From Erysipelotrichaceae bacterium (GTDB lineage: Bacteria > Bacillota_I > Bacilli_A > Erysipelotrichales > Erysipelotrichaceae), in contig JAGACP010000023.1 of the NCBI GenBank assembly GCA_017614055.1, positions 1-10,794 of the forward strand: a DNA stretch of 10,794 nucleotides. The letters are read 5' to 3'. The notes under the pieces are model-generated. The model had not been told where the DNA came from. It was given only the letters and a program-made list of their open reading frames with translations, and did not search any database. Each line of letters starts with the position of its first letter. Positions within the stretch are counted from its first letter, which is position 1. Positions 1 through 6,891 of the stretch are shown here, piece by piece. Position numbers and translations under genes: made by a program.

Positions 1-326
1 ATGGAGAAGTCCCCGATGACAGAGGATCGCTGGAATCGCTGCCGGGTGTGGGAAGAAAGACGGCCAACGTCATCCTGAGCAACTGTTTCGACTATCCGGC
101 TTTTGCCGTGGATACGCATGTCTCAAGAGTATCAAAAAGGCTAGGGATCGCCGAAGAGGGCGATGATCCGATGAAGATAGAAGAAAAACTGATGGATATG
201 TTTCCCCGCAGTATGTGGGGGAAGCTTCACCATCAGTTCATATTCTTCGGACGCTATAAATGTAAAGCAATGAAACCTGAATGCAGCGGATGCAGACTCA
301 GGAAATACTGCGATCATTTGGCATGA
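1..326 (+). CDS. nth: Endonuclease III (DNA glycosylase/AP lyase), C-terminal half, cut by window start
   Basis: Base-excision repair enzyme that removes oxidised pyrimidines and nicks the DNA backbone at the abasic site. The reading frame is open from base 3, so the true start lies outside the window; the GTG at 48 is an internal valine. About 107 residues remain of a family usually near 210. Seen: the helix-hairpin-helix LPGVGRKTAN, whose lysine (bases 57-59) matches the catalytic Lys120 of E. coli Nth; AVDTH with the catalytic aspartate (Asp138 equivalent); and the C-terminal [4Fe-4S] pattern C-X6-C-X2-C-X5-C (codons at 261, 282, 291 and 309). The lysine argues against the relative MutY, which lacks it. 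Its last 13 bases overlap the 3' end of the convergent DUF1846 gene. No terminator separates the two. Confidence 0.96.
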   Translation, partial: GEVPDDRGSLESLPGVGRKTANVILSNCFDYPAFAVDTHVSRVSKRLGIAEEGDDPMKIEEKLMDMFPRSMWGKLHHQFIFFGRYKCKAMKPECSGCRLRKYCDHLA

Positions 327-1792
327 TACAGCTTTTTAGTCTGATATATAGGATCCTGGGTTAGATGCATGCCCAGTTTTTTGAACGTCTTGACATCGAC
401 TTCCGACAGTATGACCGTTGAGTGGACGTCGCAGCCTTTGAGTTTCTCCAGAGCCTGCAGAGCCATCGCACAGTAGTCGGATGTCACGGAGTCGACAGCC
501 AGGGCTATCAGCACCTCATCGGTATGAAGTCTCGGGTTGTTGCCTTTCAGATACTTGGTCTTCAGTTCCTGGATAGGTTCAAGGACCTTCTGTGAAAGGA
601 TATGGATGTCGGGAACTTCTCCCGCTACTTTTATCGCATTGAGCAGTGCGGCAGCCGAAGCGCCCATCAGCTTAGAGGTCTTTCCGGTTATGATCTTTCC
701 CTCATATTCGATGGCTACGGCAGGTTCGCCGGTCTTTGCGGCCAGTTCGTTGGCGGCGATGGACACCTTCCTGTCTTCCTTGGTGACGCCGGCCTTGTTC
801 ATGATGGTCTCCATCTTGAAGAGGGCGTCTTCGCCGAGTATGTCTCTTCTGACTTCTATGGCTGTATCATAATATCTTCTGATAATTTCATTTCTGGCTG
901 CCTGCTGGCAAACTTCGTCGTCGCAGATGCATTTACCGACCATGTTTACGCCCATGTCGGTAGGAGACTTGTATATCTGCTTGCCCATGATCCTGATGAG
1001 CAGGTCGTTGAGGACAGGGAAGACCTCCACATCTCTGTTGTAGTTGATGGCGATCTTCTTGTAAGCCTCTAGATGGAACGGGTCGATCATGTTGACATCG
1101 CTCAGGTCCACCGTAGCGGCTTCATATGCCAGATTGACCGGATGGTTCAGAGGAAGATTCCATATAGGGAAGGTCTCGAACTTCGCATATCCGGACTTCA
1201 GTCCGTGCTTGTTGTCGTGATACATCTGCGAAAGGCACGTTGCCATCTTGCCGGAACCGGGTCCCGGAGCGGTGACGACGATGATCTCCCTTGATGTCTC
1301 GAGATATTCGTTCTTTCCGAAGCCGTTGTCGGACAGTATCAGTTCGACGTTGTTCGGATAATTCTCGATCGCATAGTGATATGCCACTTTGATGCCTGAT
1401 TTTTCCAGGCTTTTCTTCAGTTTTACGGCTTCAGACTGCTTGTTGAAATGGGTGATCACTACACCGCCTATCTGCAGGTCTACCGCATGGAACGAGTCTA
1501 TTAACCTCAAAAGATCCTGGGAATAGGTAATTCCCAGATCCGAGCGCATTTTATTTTTTTCTATATCATTGGCGTTGATGACCAGTACGATCTCGACCTT
1601 GTCCTTGATCTTAAGGAGCATCTTGATCTTGCTGTCGGGTTCGAAACCCGGAAGCACCCTGGAAGCATGATTGTCGTCAAAGAGCTTTCCGCCGAATTCC
1701 AGGTAGAGTTTGTTGAATTTTGCAACTCTTCTCGCAATGTTCTGGGACTGCAGTCTGATGTATTTAGCGTTATCGAAGCCAACTTTGCTCAT
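314..1792 (-). CDS. DUF1846 / UPF0371 family protein, function unknown
   Basis: A 492-residue protein recognised as the DUF1846 (UPF0371) family, common in Bacillota and with no settled biochemical role that I know of. Seen: an N-terminus beginning MSKVGFDNAKY; the conserved LYLEFGGKLFDDNHASRVLPG (residues about 29-49); VVINANDIEKNK (about 70-81); and a glycine-rich TAPGPGSGK (about 174-182) that resembles a nucleotide-binding loop but does not prove one. There is no signal peptide or membrane segment, so it is probably cytoplasmic. The start is placed at the ATG at 1792 because family members begin just before GFDN. In-frame ATG (1810) and TTG (1816) codons lie upstream, with an in-frame stop shortly before them. 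None of these starts has a Shine-Dalgarno sequence. It is transcribed away from the hydrogenase operon and ends inside the 3' end of nth. Confidence 0.9.
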   Translation of the reverse strand: MSKVGFDNAKYIRLQSQNIARRVAKFNKLYLEFGGKLFDDNHASRVLPGFEPDSKIKMLLKIKDKVEIVLVINANDIEKNKMRSDLGITYSQDLLRLIDSFHAVDLQIGGVVITHFNKQSEAVKLKKSLEKSGIKVAYHYAIENYPNNVELILSDNGFGKNEYLETSREIIVVTAPGPGSGKMATCLSQMYHDNKHGLKSGYAKFETFPIWNLPLNHPVNLAYEAATVDLSDVNMIDPFHLEAYKKIAINYNRDVEVFPVLNDLLIRIMGKQIYKSPTDMGVNMVGKCICDDEVCQQAARNEIIRRYYDTAIEVRRDILGEDALFKMETIMNKAGVTKEDRKVSIAANELAAKTGEPAVAIEYEGKIITGKTSKLMGASAAALLNAIKVAGEVPDIHILSQKVLEPIQELKTKYLKGNNPRLHTDEVLIALAVDSVTSDYCAMALQALEKLKGCDVHSTVILSEVDVKTFKKLGMHLTQDPIYQTKKLYHAK

Positions 1793-1798
1793 AAGGTG

Positions 1799-1809
1799 AT
1801 TATATACCA
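1799..1809 (-). promoter_or_regulatory. Candidate promoter of the DUF1846 gene, very close to its start codon
   Basis: On the minus strand a perfect TATAAT occupies 1804-1799, only six bases before the ATG at 1792. An overlapping TATATA at 1806-1801 is preceded by TGG, an extended -10 arrangement. A weak -35-like TTGCGT lies at 1830-1825, 18 bases before TATATA. Transcription starting about seven bases after the -10 would begin at or within a few bases of the ATG, leaving no room for a ribosome binding site. The box is seen directly; that it is used is inferred. Confidence 0.5.
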
Positions 1810-1852
1810 TAATCAACAGGTTTTACGCAATAAAAACAGGTATCTGTTAATC

Positions 1853-1882
1853 TTTACTAATATTAACGAGTACTGATATAAT
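1853..1882 (+). promoter_or_regulatory. Promoter of the hydCBA operon
   Basis: A perfect TATAAT at 1877-1882 is preceded by TGA, giving an extended -10 (TGnTATAAT). A moderate -35 TTTACT lies at 1853-1858 with an 18-base spacer. The predicted start near 1889 gives a leader of roughly 50 bases, ending in the strong ribosome binding site GGGGAGGAG (1927-1935), six bases before the hydC ATG. This is the only good promoter in the divergent region facing right. Confidence 0.7.
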
Positions 1883-1941
1883 TCTGTTGAAGAAATATCA
1901 AATTCTTTGTTTTGTAGTGAGAAAGTGGGGAGGAGTTCGTT

Positions 1942-2424
1942 ATGGCTCATTTACAACAATCAGCTGTAAAGCAGATTGAAGAAATTTGCGATCGTTACAA
2001 AGATGAAGACACACCATTGATGATGATCCTGAGCGATATTCAGAAGGAATATGGCTATATTCCTCTTGAAGTCCAGGAACTGGTCAGCGAAAAGACCGGT
2101 ATCGGCGTTGCCGAGATCTATGGTGTCGTGACATTCTATTCGTTTTTCTCTTTGAAACCGAAGGGAAAGAACGTTGTCGGATGTTGTCTGGGAACCGCCT
2201 GCTACGTCAAGGGAGCACAGCAGGTCATCGACAAGTTCTCCGAGATACTCGGTATCAAGCCTGGAGAGACTTCCGAAGACGGCATGTTCACGCTGGATGC
2301 CTTGAGATGCATCGGCGCATGCGGCATCGCTCCGGCTGTACAGATCAACGGTACAGTCTATCCTAAGATGAGCGTAGACAAGGTGGCACCATTGATCGAA
2401 CAGTACAAGGGAGGTCAGGCATAA
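1942..2424 (+). CDS. hydC: [FeFe] hydrogenase NuoE-like subunit (HydC/HndA), [2Fe-2S] thioredoxin-fold protein
   Basis: Small electron-transfer subunit of a multimeric NAD-linked [FeFe] hydrogenase, homologous to the NuoE subunit of complex I. It is 160 residues long, normal for the family. Seen: a helical N-terminal region (about 10-60), then a thioredoxin-like domain with the [2Fe-2S] ligands C82-X4-C87 (in GCCLGTAC) and C123-X3-C127 (in RCIGACGIAP). An extra cysteine, C81, sits beside the first ligand. The ATG follows AGGAG with a six-base gap. The stop codon overlaps the hydB start by one base (TAATG), so the two are probably translationally coupled. Followed by NuoF-like and H-cluster subunits, it belongs to a hydrogenase and not to respiratory complex I: no other nuo genes are present and the operon ends after hydA. 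Cytoplasmic; it probably works with HydB in handling NADH. Confidence 0.93.
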   Translation: MAHLQQSAVKQIEEICDRYKDEDTPLMMILSDIQKEYGYIPLEVQELVSEKTGIGVAEIYGVVTFYSFFSLKPKGKNVVGCCLGTACYVKGAQQVIDKFSEILGIKPGETSEDGMFTLDALRCIGACGIAPAVQINGTVYPKMSVDKVAPLIEQYKGGQA

Positions 2425-4319
2425 TGTCAGAACAGATCAGAACGTTTGCCGAGCTGGAAGAAAAGCAGTCTGCATGCACCAAATGCATGGATGAAAAGTT
2501 CTCCGGCAAGGACGGAAAAAGACATGTCGTGCTCTGCGGCGGAACAGGATGTCTTTCATCTCATTCCGACAAGATCAGAGAAAAGTTCTCCGAGGTAGTC
2601 AAGGAGAAAGGTCTCGAAGACAAAGTGACGGTAAACCAGGTCGGTTGCTTCGGTTTCTGCTCACAGGGACCTTTCGTCAAGATCTATCCTGAAGATACTC
2701 TCTACCGCATGGTAAAGATAGAAGATGTCGAAGAGATAGTCGAATCAGATCTCATCAACGGTACAGTCGTCGAGAGATTGTTGTATGTCGATCCTCAGAC
2801 AAAGGAAAAGATCACAAAACAGGATGATATAGAGTTCTACAAGAAACAGATGCGTATCGCTCTTCACGCGTGCGGTCAGATAGATCCTGAAAACATCGAT
2901 GAAGCTCTCGGTGCAGGCGCATTCGTAGGCCTGGCCAAGGCTCTGAAGATGGACCGCAAGGCGGTAATTCAGGAAGTCCTGGATTCTGGACTCAGAGGAA
3001 GAGGCGGCGCAGGATTCCCGACCGGAAGAAAATGGTCGTTCGTTCCTGATACCGATGAACCTAAATATCTGGTATGCAACGGCGACGAGGGCGACCCGGG
3101 AGCATTCATGGACCGTTCGATCCTTGAAGGAAACCCGTTCTCCGTTATCGAAGGAATGATGATAGGCGGCTATGCCATCGGTGCTGAAAACGGATATTTC
3201 TATGTCCGTGCAGAGTATCCGATCGCCGTCAAACGTCTTCAGATAGCCATAAAGGCCATGGAAGAGTGCGGTCTGCTTGGCGATGACATCCTCGGTTCAG
3301 GCTTCAACTTCCGCGTTCACATCCGTCTGGGCGCAGGCGCATTCGTCTGCGGCGAAGAGACGGCTCTGCTGAACTCCATCGAAGGCAAGAGAGGCATGCC
3401 TAGACCTAGACCTCCATTCCCTGCCATAAAGGGTCTCTGGGGCCATCCTACATGCGTAAACAACGTCGAGACTCTGGCTACCGTTCCTTACATCATGAGG
3501 GAAGGCGCAGCCAAGTTCGCATCTATCGGTACGGAAAAGTCTAAAGGCACGAAGGTCTTCGCGCTTGGCGGCAAGATCAACAACGTAGGTCTTGTGGAAG
3601 TACCGATGGGAACTACATTGAGAGAATTAATTTATGATATAGGCGGCGGCATCCCTAACGGCAAGGAATTCAAGGCCATCCAGACCGGCGGTCCTTCAGG
3701 CGGATGTCTTACAGCCAAGAACCTCGATACGCAGATCGACTACGACAACCTTATCGCAGCCGGTTCGATGATGGGTTCGGGCGGCGCCATCGTCATGGAC
3801 GAAGACAACTGCATGGTCGACGTCGCGAAGTTCTATATGGAATTCATCTGCGACGAATCGTGCGGCAAATGTTCGCCATGCCGTATAGGCACCAAGAGGA
3901 TGCTGGAGATACTTACCAAGATAACCGAAGGCAAAGGAACCATGCAGGATCTTGAAGATCTCAAGGAACTGGCGGTAAATGTCAAGACCAACTCTCTGTG
4001 CGGTCTCGGACAGACGGCTCCTAACCCGATACTTTCAACCATGAATTCGTTCATGGACGAATACATCGCTCATATCCAGGACAAGAAGTGTCCTGCACAC
4101 GTCTGCAAGAATCTCATGTCTTACGTTATCGACAAGGACAAGTGCTTCGGATGCAAGATGTGCCAGAAGGGCTGTCCTGCGAACGCTATCCATGTCATTG
4201 AGCCTGAATACATCGGAGAAGGCAAGAAGCTTCCTGCCATGTATATCGACGCCAATGCGTGTGTCAAGTGCGGTGCTTGTATTGCGACATGTAAATTCGG
4301 CGCAATCTCTAAACAGTAG
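2424..4319 (+). CDS. hydB: [FeFe] hydrogenase NuoF-like flavoprotein subunit (HydB/HndC), NADH/FMN binding
   Basis: The NADH-oxidising flavoprotein subunit of the hydrogenase, 631 residues. Domains in order: a thioredoxin-like [2Fe-2S] domain (about 33-120; C38-X4-C43 and C75-X3-C79); the NuoF core with the NADH/FMN loop RGRGGAGFPTG (191-201), CNGDEGDPGAF (218-228) and CGEETALLNSIEG (309-321); an SLBB-type region (about 375-440); the NuoF [4Fe-4S] site C480-X2-C483-X2-C486 with C526; and a C-terminal double [4Fe-4S] ferredoxin domain (C574, C577, C580, C584; C613, C616, C619, C623). The fused N- and C-terminal iron-sulfur domains are typical of HydB of bifurcating hydrogenases and absent from complex I NuoF. 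The N-terminus carries about 30 extra residues with a C18-X2-C21 pair. A ribosome binding site (AAGGGAGG, 2407-2414) lies within hydC. Bifurcation is inferred from the subunit set. Confidence 0.95.
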   Translation: MSEQIRTFAELEEKQSACTKCMDEKFSGKDGKRHVVLCGGTGCLSSHSDKIREKFSEVVKEKGLEDKVTVNQVGCFGFCSQGPFVKIYPEDTLYRMVKIEDVEEIVESDLINGTVVERLLYVDPQTKEKITKQDDIEFYKKQMRIALHACGQIDPENIDEALGAGAFVGLAKALKMDRKAVIQEVLDSGLRGRGGAGFPTGRKWSFVPDTDEPKYLVCNGDEGDPGAFMDRSILEGNPFSVIEGMMIGGYAIGAENGYFYVRAEYPIAVKRLQIAIKAMEECGLLGDDILGSGFNFRVHIRLGAGAFVCGEETALLNSIEGKRGMPRPRPPFPAIKGLWGHPTCVNNVETLATVPYIMREGAAKFASIGTEKSKGTKVFALGGKINNVGLVEVPMGTTLRELIYDIGGGIPNGKEFKAIQTGGPSGGCLTAKNLDTQIDYDNLIAAGSMMGSGGAIVMDEDNCMVDVAKFYMEFICDESCGKCSPCRIGTKRMLEILTKITEGKGTMQDLEDLKELAVNVKTNSLCGLGQTAPNPILSTMNSFMDEYIAHIQDKKCPAHVCKNLMSYVIDKDKCFGCKMCQKGCPANAIHVIEPEYIGEGKKLPAMYIDANACVKCGACIATCKFGAISKQ

Positions 4320-4331
4320 GAGGGAACGGAC

Positions 4332-6110
4332 ATGGAATTAATCAACATCAACATCGAAGGCCAGGACTATCAGGTCGAAAAGGGTCTGACTATTCTGGAA
4401 GCTGCCAAGAAATGCGGCTACAATATCCCTTCACTCTGTACATACAATCACGGCGAGTGTTCACTTGCTTCCTGCCGAGTATGTCTGGTAGAGGCAAGCG
4501 AGAACAACGGACCTAAGAAACTTGTAGCTTCCTGCGTTTATCCTGTTTCCGACGGCATGAAAGTCACCATCGGTTCTCCTAAGGCCACTCAGGCCAGAAG
4601 GACTTCCGTAGAGCTTCTGCTTTCCAACCACAACAGAAACTGCCAGGAATGCGAGAAGAACGGAAAGTGCGAACTTCTCTATGTAGCCCAGGTTACCGGC
4701 GCAAGAGAAGGAATGTATGAAGGCGCCAAGACTCCTACCACGGTAGACAGGCTGACTCCTTCGATCATGAGAGATACATCTAAGTGCGTTCTCTGCGGAA
4801 GATGTATCGCAAGATGCGGAAAGGCCCATGGATTATCTGTACTGGGATTCGAAAGACGTGGCTTCAATACCATCGTCGGTCCTGCCGAGAACAGATCATT
4901 CCAGAACTCTCCATGTATCCTCTGCGGACAGTGTACGACAGTATGTCCTACCGGCGCTCTGATGGAAGTCAGCGAGATCGACAAAGTCGATGCGGCCTTC
5001 GCTGAAGGCAAGCATGTCGTCGTACAGGTCGCTCCGGCTGTAAGAGCTGCCCTGGGTGAAGAGTTCGACATGAAGATCGGCACTCCTGTAACAGGAAAGA
5101 TGATCGCAGCTCTTAGAAGACTCGGTTTCGAGAAGTGCTACGACGTCAACTTCGGTGCTGACCTGACAATCATGGAGGAAGGCACGGAACTTCTGCACCG
5201 ACTGACTGAAGGCGGAACGCTTCCGATGATCACATCATGCTCACCGGGGTGGATCAACTATGCGGAATACTACTACGCTGATCTTCTTGACCATCTGTCA
5301 ACCTGCAAGTCTCCTCATCAGATGCAGGGTGCAGTGATCAAGTCTTACTGGGCAAAACAGAAAGGCTACGATCCTAAGGATGTATTCGTAGTATCCGTAA
5401 TGCCTTGTACGGCAAAGAAGTTCGAGAAAGACCGTCCTGAGATGGCCAACAAGAACGGAAAAGATGTCGACGCCGTCCTGACGACAAGAGAACTTGCCAG
5501 GATGATCAAGCGTTCAGGCATCAACTTCAGCAGACTCCCTGATGAAGACTGGGATCAGGACATCATGGGCGAATACACAGGCGCTGCCGTAATCTTCGGT
5601 GTTACCGGAGGCGTCATGGAAGCAGCTCTGAGGACCGTATACTTCAAGCTGACAGGCAAGGAATACGGGAAGATCGCTTTCAATGAAGTCAGAGGCAACG
5701 ATGCCGGAATAAGAGAGGCTTCTCTCGATATCGACGGCACGACAGTCAATGTAGCCATCGCTTCAGGCATGAGATCCGCAAAAGTACTTCTTGACGAGAT
5801 TAGAGCAGGTACTTCAAAGTACCAGTTCATCGAGATCATGGGCTGCCCTGGCGGATGCATCAACGGCGGCGGTCAGCCGTACGTCAAGCCATGCTTCCTG
5901 CCTAACGAGGATGACGACATTCTCGATACCTACAAGGCAAAGCGTGCCCAGGCTCTGTATTCGGAAGACGAGAGACAGGTCGTAAGACAGTCTCACAACA
6001 ACAAGCAGATCCAGGAACTTTACGAGAAGTTCCTCGGCGAACCAAATTCACATCTGGCTCACGAACTGCTTCATACGTCATACAATCCTGACAGAGAGAG
6101 ATTCGACTAA
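4332..6110 (+). CDS. hydA: [FeFe] hydrogenase catalytic subunit (HydA/HndD), H-cluster protein
   Basis: Catalytic subunit that makes or oxidises H2 at the H-cluster; 592 residues with no export signal, hence cytoplasmic. Domains in order: plant-type [2Fe-2S] (C36-X11-C48-X2-C51, then C68); His-ligated [4Fe-4S] (H100-X3-C104-X2-C107-X5-C113); two ferredoxin-like [4Fe-4S] sites (C152, C155, C158, C162 and C195, C198, C201, C205); the H-domain with L1 TSCSPGW (301-307), L2 MPCTAKKFE (357-365, C359) and L3 EIMGCPGGCINGGGQP (501-516, C505 and C509); and a fused small-subunit domain (about 525-585) ending near AHELLHTSY. L1 has TSCS in place of the textbook TSCC. The ribosome binding site AGGAGGG (4318-4324) overlaps the hydB stop, seven bases before the ATG. 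Activity needs the HydE, HydF and HydG maturases, which must be encoded elsewhere. The gene ends the operon. Confidence 0.96.
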   Translation: MELININIEGQDYQVEKGLTILEAAKKCGYNIPSLCTYNHGECSLASCRVCLVEASENNGPKKLVASCVYPVSDGMKVTIGSPKATQARRTSVELLLSNHNRNCQECEKNGKCELLYVAQVTGAREGMYEGAKTPTTVDRLTPSIMRDTSKCVLCGRCIARCGKAHGLSVLGFERRGFNTIVGPAENRSFQNSPCILCGQCTTVCPTGALMEVSEIDKVDAAFAEGKHVVVQVAPAVRAALGEEFDMKIGTPVTGKMIAALRRLGFEKCYDVNFGADLTIMEEGTELLHRLTEGGTLPMITSCSPGWINYAEYYYADLLDHLSTCKSPHQMQGAVIKSYWAKQKGYDPKDVFVVSVMPCTAKKFEKDRPEMANKNGKDVDAVLTTRELARMIKRSGINFSRLPDEDWDQDIMGEYTGAAVIFGVTGGVMEAALRTVYFKLTGKEYGKIAFNEVRGNDAGIREASLDIDGTTVNVAIASGMRSAKVLLDEIRAGTSKYQFIEIMGCPGGCINGGGQPYVKPCFLPNEDDDILDTYKAKRAQALYSEDERQVVRQSHNNKQIQELYEKFLGEPNSHLAHELLHTSYNPDRERFD

Positions 6111-6134
6111 GGATCTGACAAAAACCAATAAGAC

Positions 6135-6168
6135 AATAAGGAGGATAATTCCTCCTTATTTCTTTGTT
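6135..6168 (+). terminator. Rho-independent terminator of the hydCBA operon
   Basis: A perfect 10-bp stem, AATAAGGAGG (6135-6144) with CCTCCTTATT (6151-6160), encloses the six-base loop ATAATT, whose end bases can form one further pair. It is followed by the T-rich TCTTTGTT. It lies 24 bases after the hydA stop and nothing else could terminate the operon here. The left arm contains AAGGAGG, which resembles a ribosome binding site but has no start codon at a suitable distance. Confidence 0.88.
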
Positions 6169-6173
6169 ATACT
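6165..6173 (+). promoter_or_regulatory. Candidate extended -10 promoter for the 210-residue gene
   Basis: TGTTATACT combines an upstream TG with a near-consensus -10 (TATACT, 6168-6173). It directly follows the hydA terminator, and its upstream spacer falls in the terminator stem, so there is no recognisable -35. A start about seven bases downstream would be near 6180, only about three bases before the ATG at 6183. Confidence 0.5.
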
Positions 6174-6182
6174 AGATATGTT

Positions 6183-6815
6183 ATGAATTACTACGATGAA
6201 CTGCTTGACAGGATACAGATACTAATGGATTCCTCGCTATATGATGAAGCGGATGCTTTGATAATGAATGAACTCAATGTTCCGTATATTCCCAGAGACG
6301 TTGAACAGAAGCTCCTTGAATTTAAAGAATATATCAACAGCTATAAATCTTCAGATTTCCATCTGTCCGATGAAGACATCGCATCATATCTCGGCCAGGA
6401 TGAATCGCATCAGCTTCTTGCCGTAAATGAACTGAATTCGAAGAACCTCAGGGATCATATAGCACTGTGTCAGAAATATCTAAACGGAAACGGCTCATCA
6501 AATGGAAAGGCACTTCTGATAGACAGTCTTGTCAGGCAGGAGATAGATCATGTGTTCACCGTGAACAGGAACGACGGATCCATTTCATTCAATCCCAGAG
6601 AGATATGCAAGATCGAAGATTCAGAAGGCTGCAGGAAAGCCACAGAGCTTCTGGAAGAGACTTTCATGAAGGAGCCGTCCAAACTGCTTATGGCAAGACA
6701 GCTTCTCGCAAAAGAGCTGCTTCTGCTTCTGCCTGCAAGCATGAACGAAGAAGAAGGCACATATGTTGCGGAAAAGATCACGGATTATATAAACGATGCC
6801 TTCGGAGAGTGCTGA
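6183..6815 (+). CDS. Protein of unknown function upstream of tig, probable DUF3196 (MG237/MPN330-like)
   Basis: A 210-residue, charged and apparently all-helical protein with no signal peptide, membrane segment or catalytic motif. Seen: an N-terminal helical segment MNYYDELLDRIQILMDSSLY followed by DEADALIMNELNVPYIPRDVE (together residues about 1-41), which reads like a single TPR-like helical hairpin; a polar, variable middle (about 52-75 and 100-110); and a leucine-rich C-terminal helix (about 168-184). My assignment to DUF3196 rests on memory of the VPYIP-type motif and on gene order: in Mycoplasma the DUF3196 protein MG237/MPN330 lies directly before tig and lon, as here. No function is established. 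No ribosome binding site precedes the ATG at 6183, the first possible start after a stop in this frame. The position suggests, but does not show, a link to protein folding or turnover. Confidence 0.8.
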   Translation: MNYYDELLDRIQILMDSSLYDEADALIMNELNVPYIPRDVEQKLLEFKEYINSYKSSDFHLSDEDIASYLGQDESHQLLAVNELNSKNLRDHIALCQKYLNGNGSSNGKALLIDSLVRQEIDHVFTVNRNDGSISFNPREICKIEDSEGCRKATELLEETFMKEPSKLLMARQLLAKELLLLLPASMNEEEGTYVAEKITDYINDAFGEC

Positions 6816-6861
6816 TTAAGTGCTCCCAAAGACCATATTTATAGAAATATAGTATTTAAAA

Positions 6862-6870
6862 TGTTAGAAT
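6862..6870 (+). promoter_or_regulatory. Candidate extended -10 promoter of tig
   Basis: TGTTAGAAT gives an extended -10 (TG, one base, TAGAAT at 6865-6870) within the 76-base gap before tig. No convincing -35 lies 16-18 bases upstream. A start near 6877 leaves a leader of about 15 bases that includes the ribosome binding site AGGAG (6880-6884), seven bases before the ATG. tig may also be read from the promoter of the preceding gene, because no clear terminator lies between them. Confidence 0.45.
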
Positions 6871-6891
6871 TGTGAGGGTAGGAGAATATTT

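Noticed and set aside
48..50. GTG as the true start of the nth fragment
   Set aside because: The frame is open leftward to base 3, and the residues before it (GEVPDDRGSLESLPG) match the family. The codon is an internal valine in the helix-hairpin-helix motif.
602..1072. A 156-codon plus-strand open frame opposite the DUF1846 gene
   Set aside because: It has no family resemblance and no ribosome binding site, and is antisense to a well-conserved protein.
4461..5198. Overlapping minus-strand open frames of 100-134 codons within hydA
   Set aside because: They cross strongly conserved cluster-binding regions of hydA and look like shadow frames.
1942..6110. The hyd genes as part of respiratory complex I (nuoEFG)
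   Set aside because: The third gene carries complete H-cluster motifs L1-L3 and a small-subunit domain, and no other nuo genes follow. The operon ends at a terminator.
6808..6824. AGTGCT repeated twice near the end of the 210-residue gene, resembling part of a CIRCE heat-shock operator
   Set aside because: CIRCE is an inverted repeat (TTAGCACTC, nine bases, GAGTGCTAA). These copies are direct repeats with a five-base gap and no TTAGCACTC arm.
6835..6850. ATATTT/AAATAT hairpin before tig as a terminator
   Set aside because: The six-pair stem is entirely A/T and no T-run follows, so it is too weak to support a terminator call.
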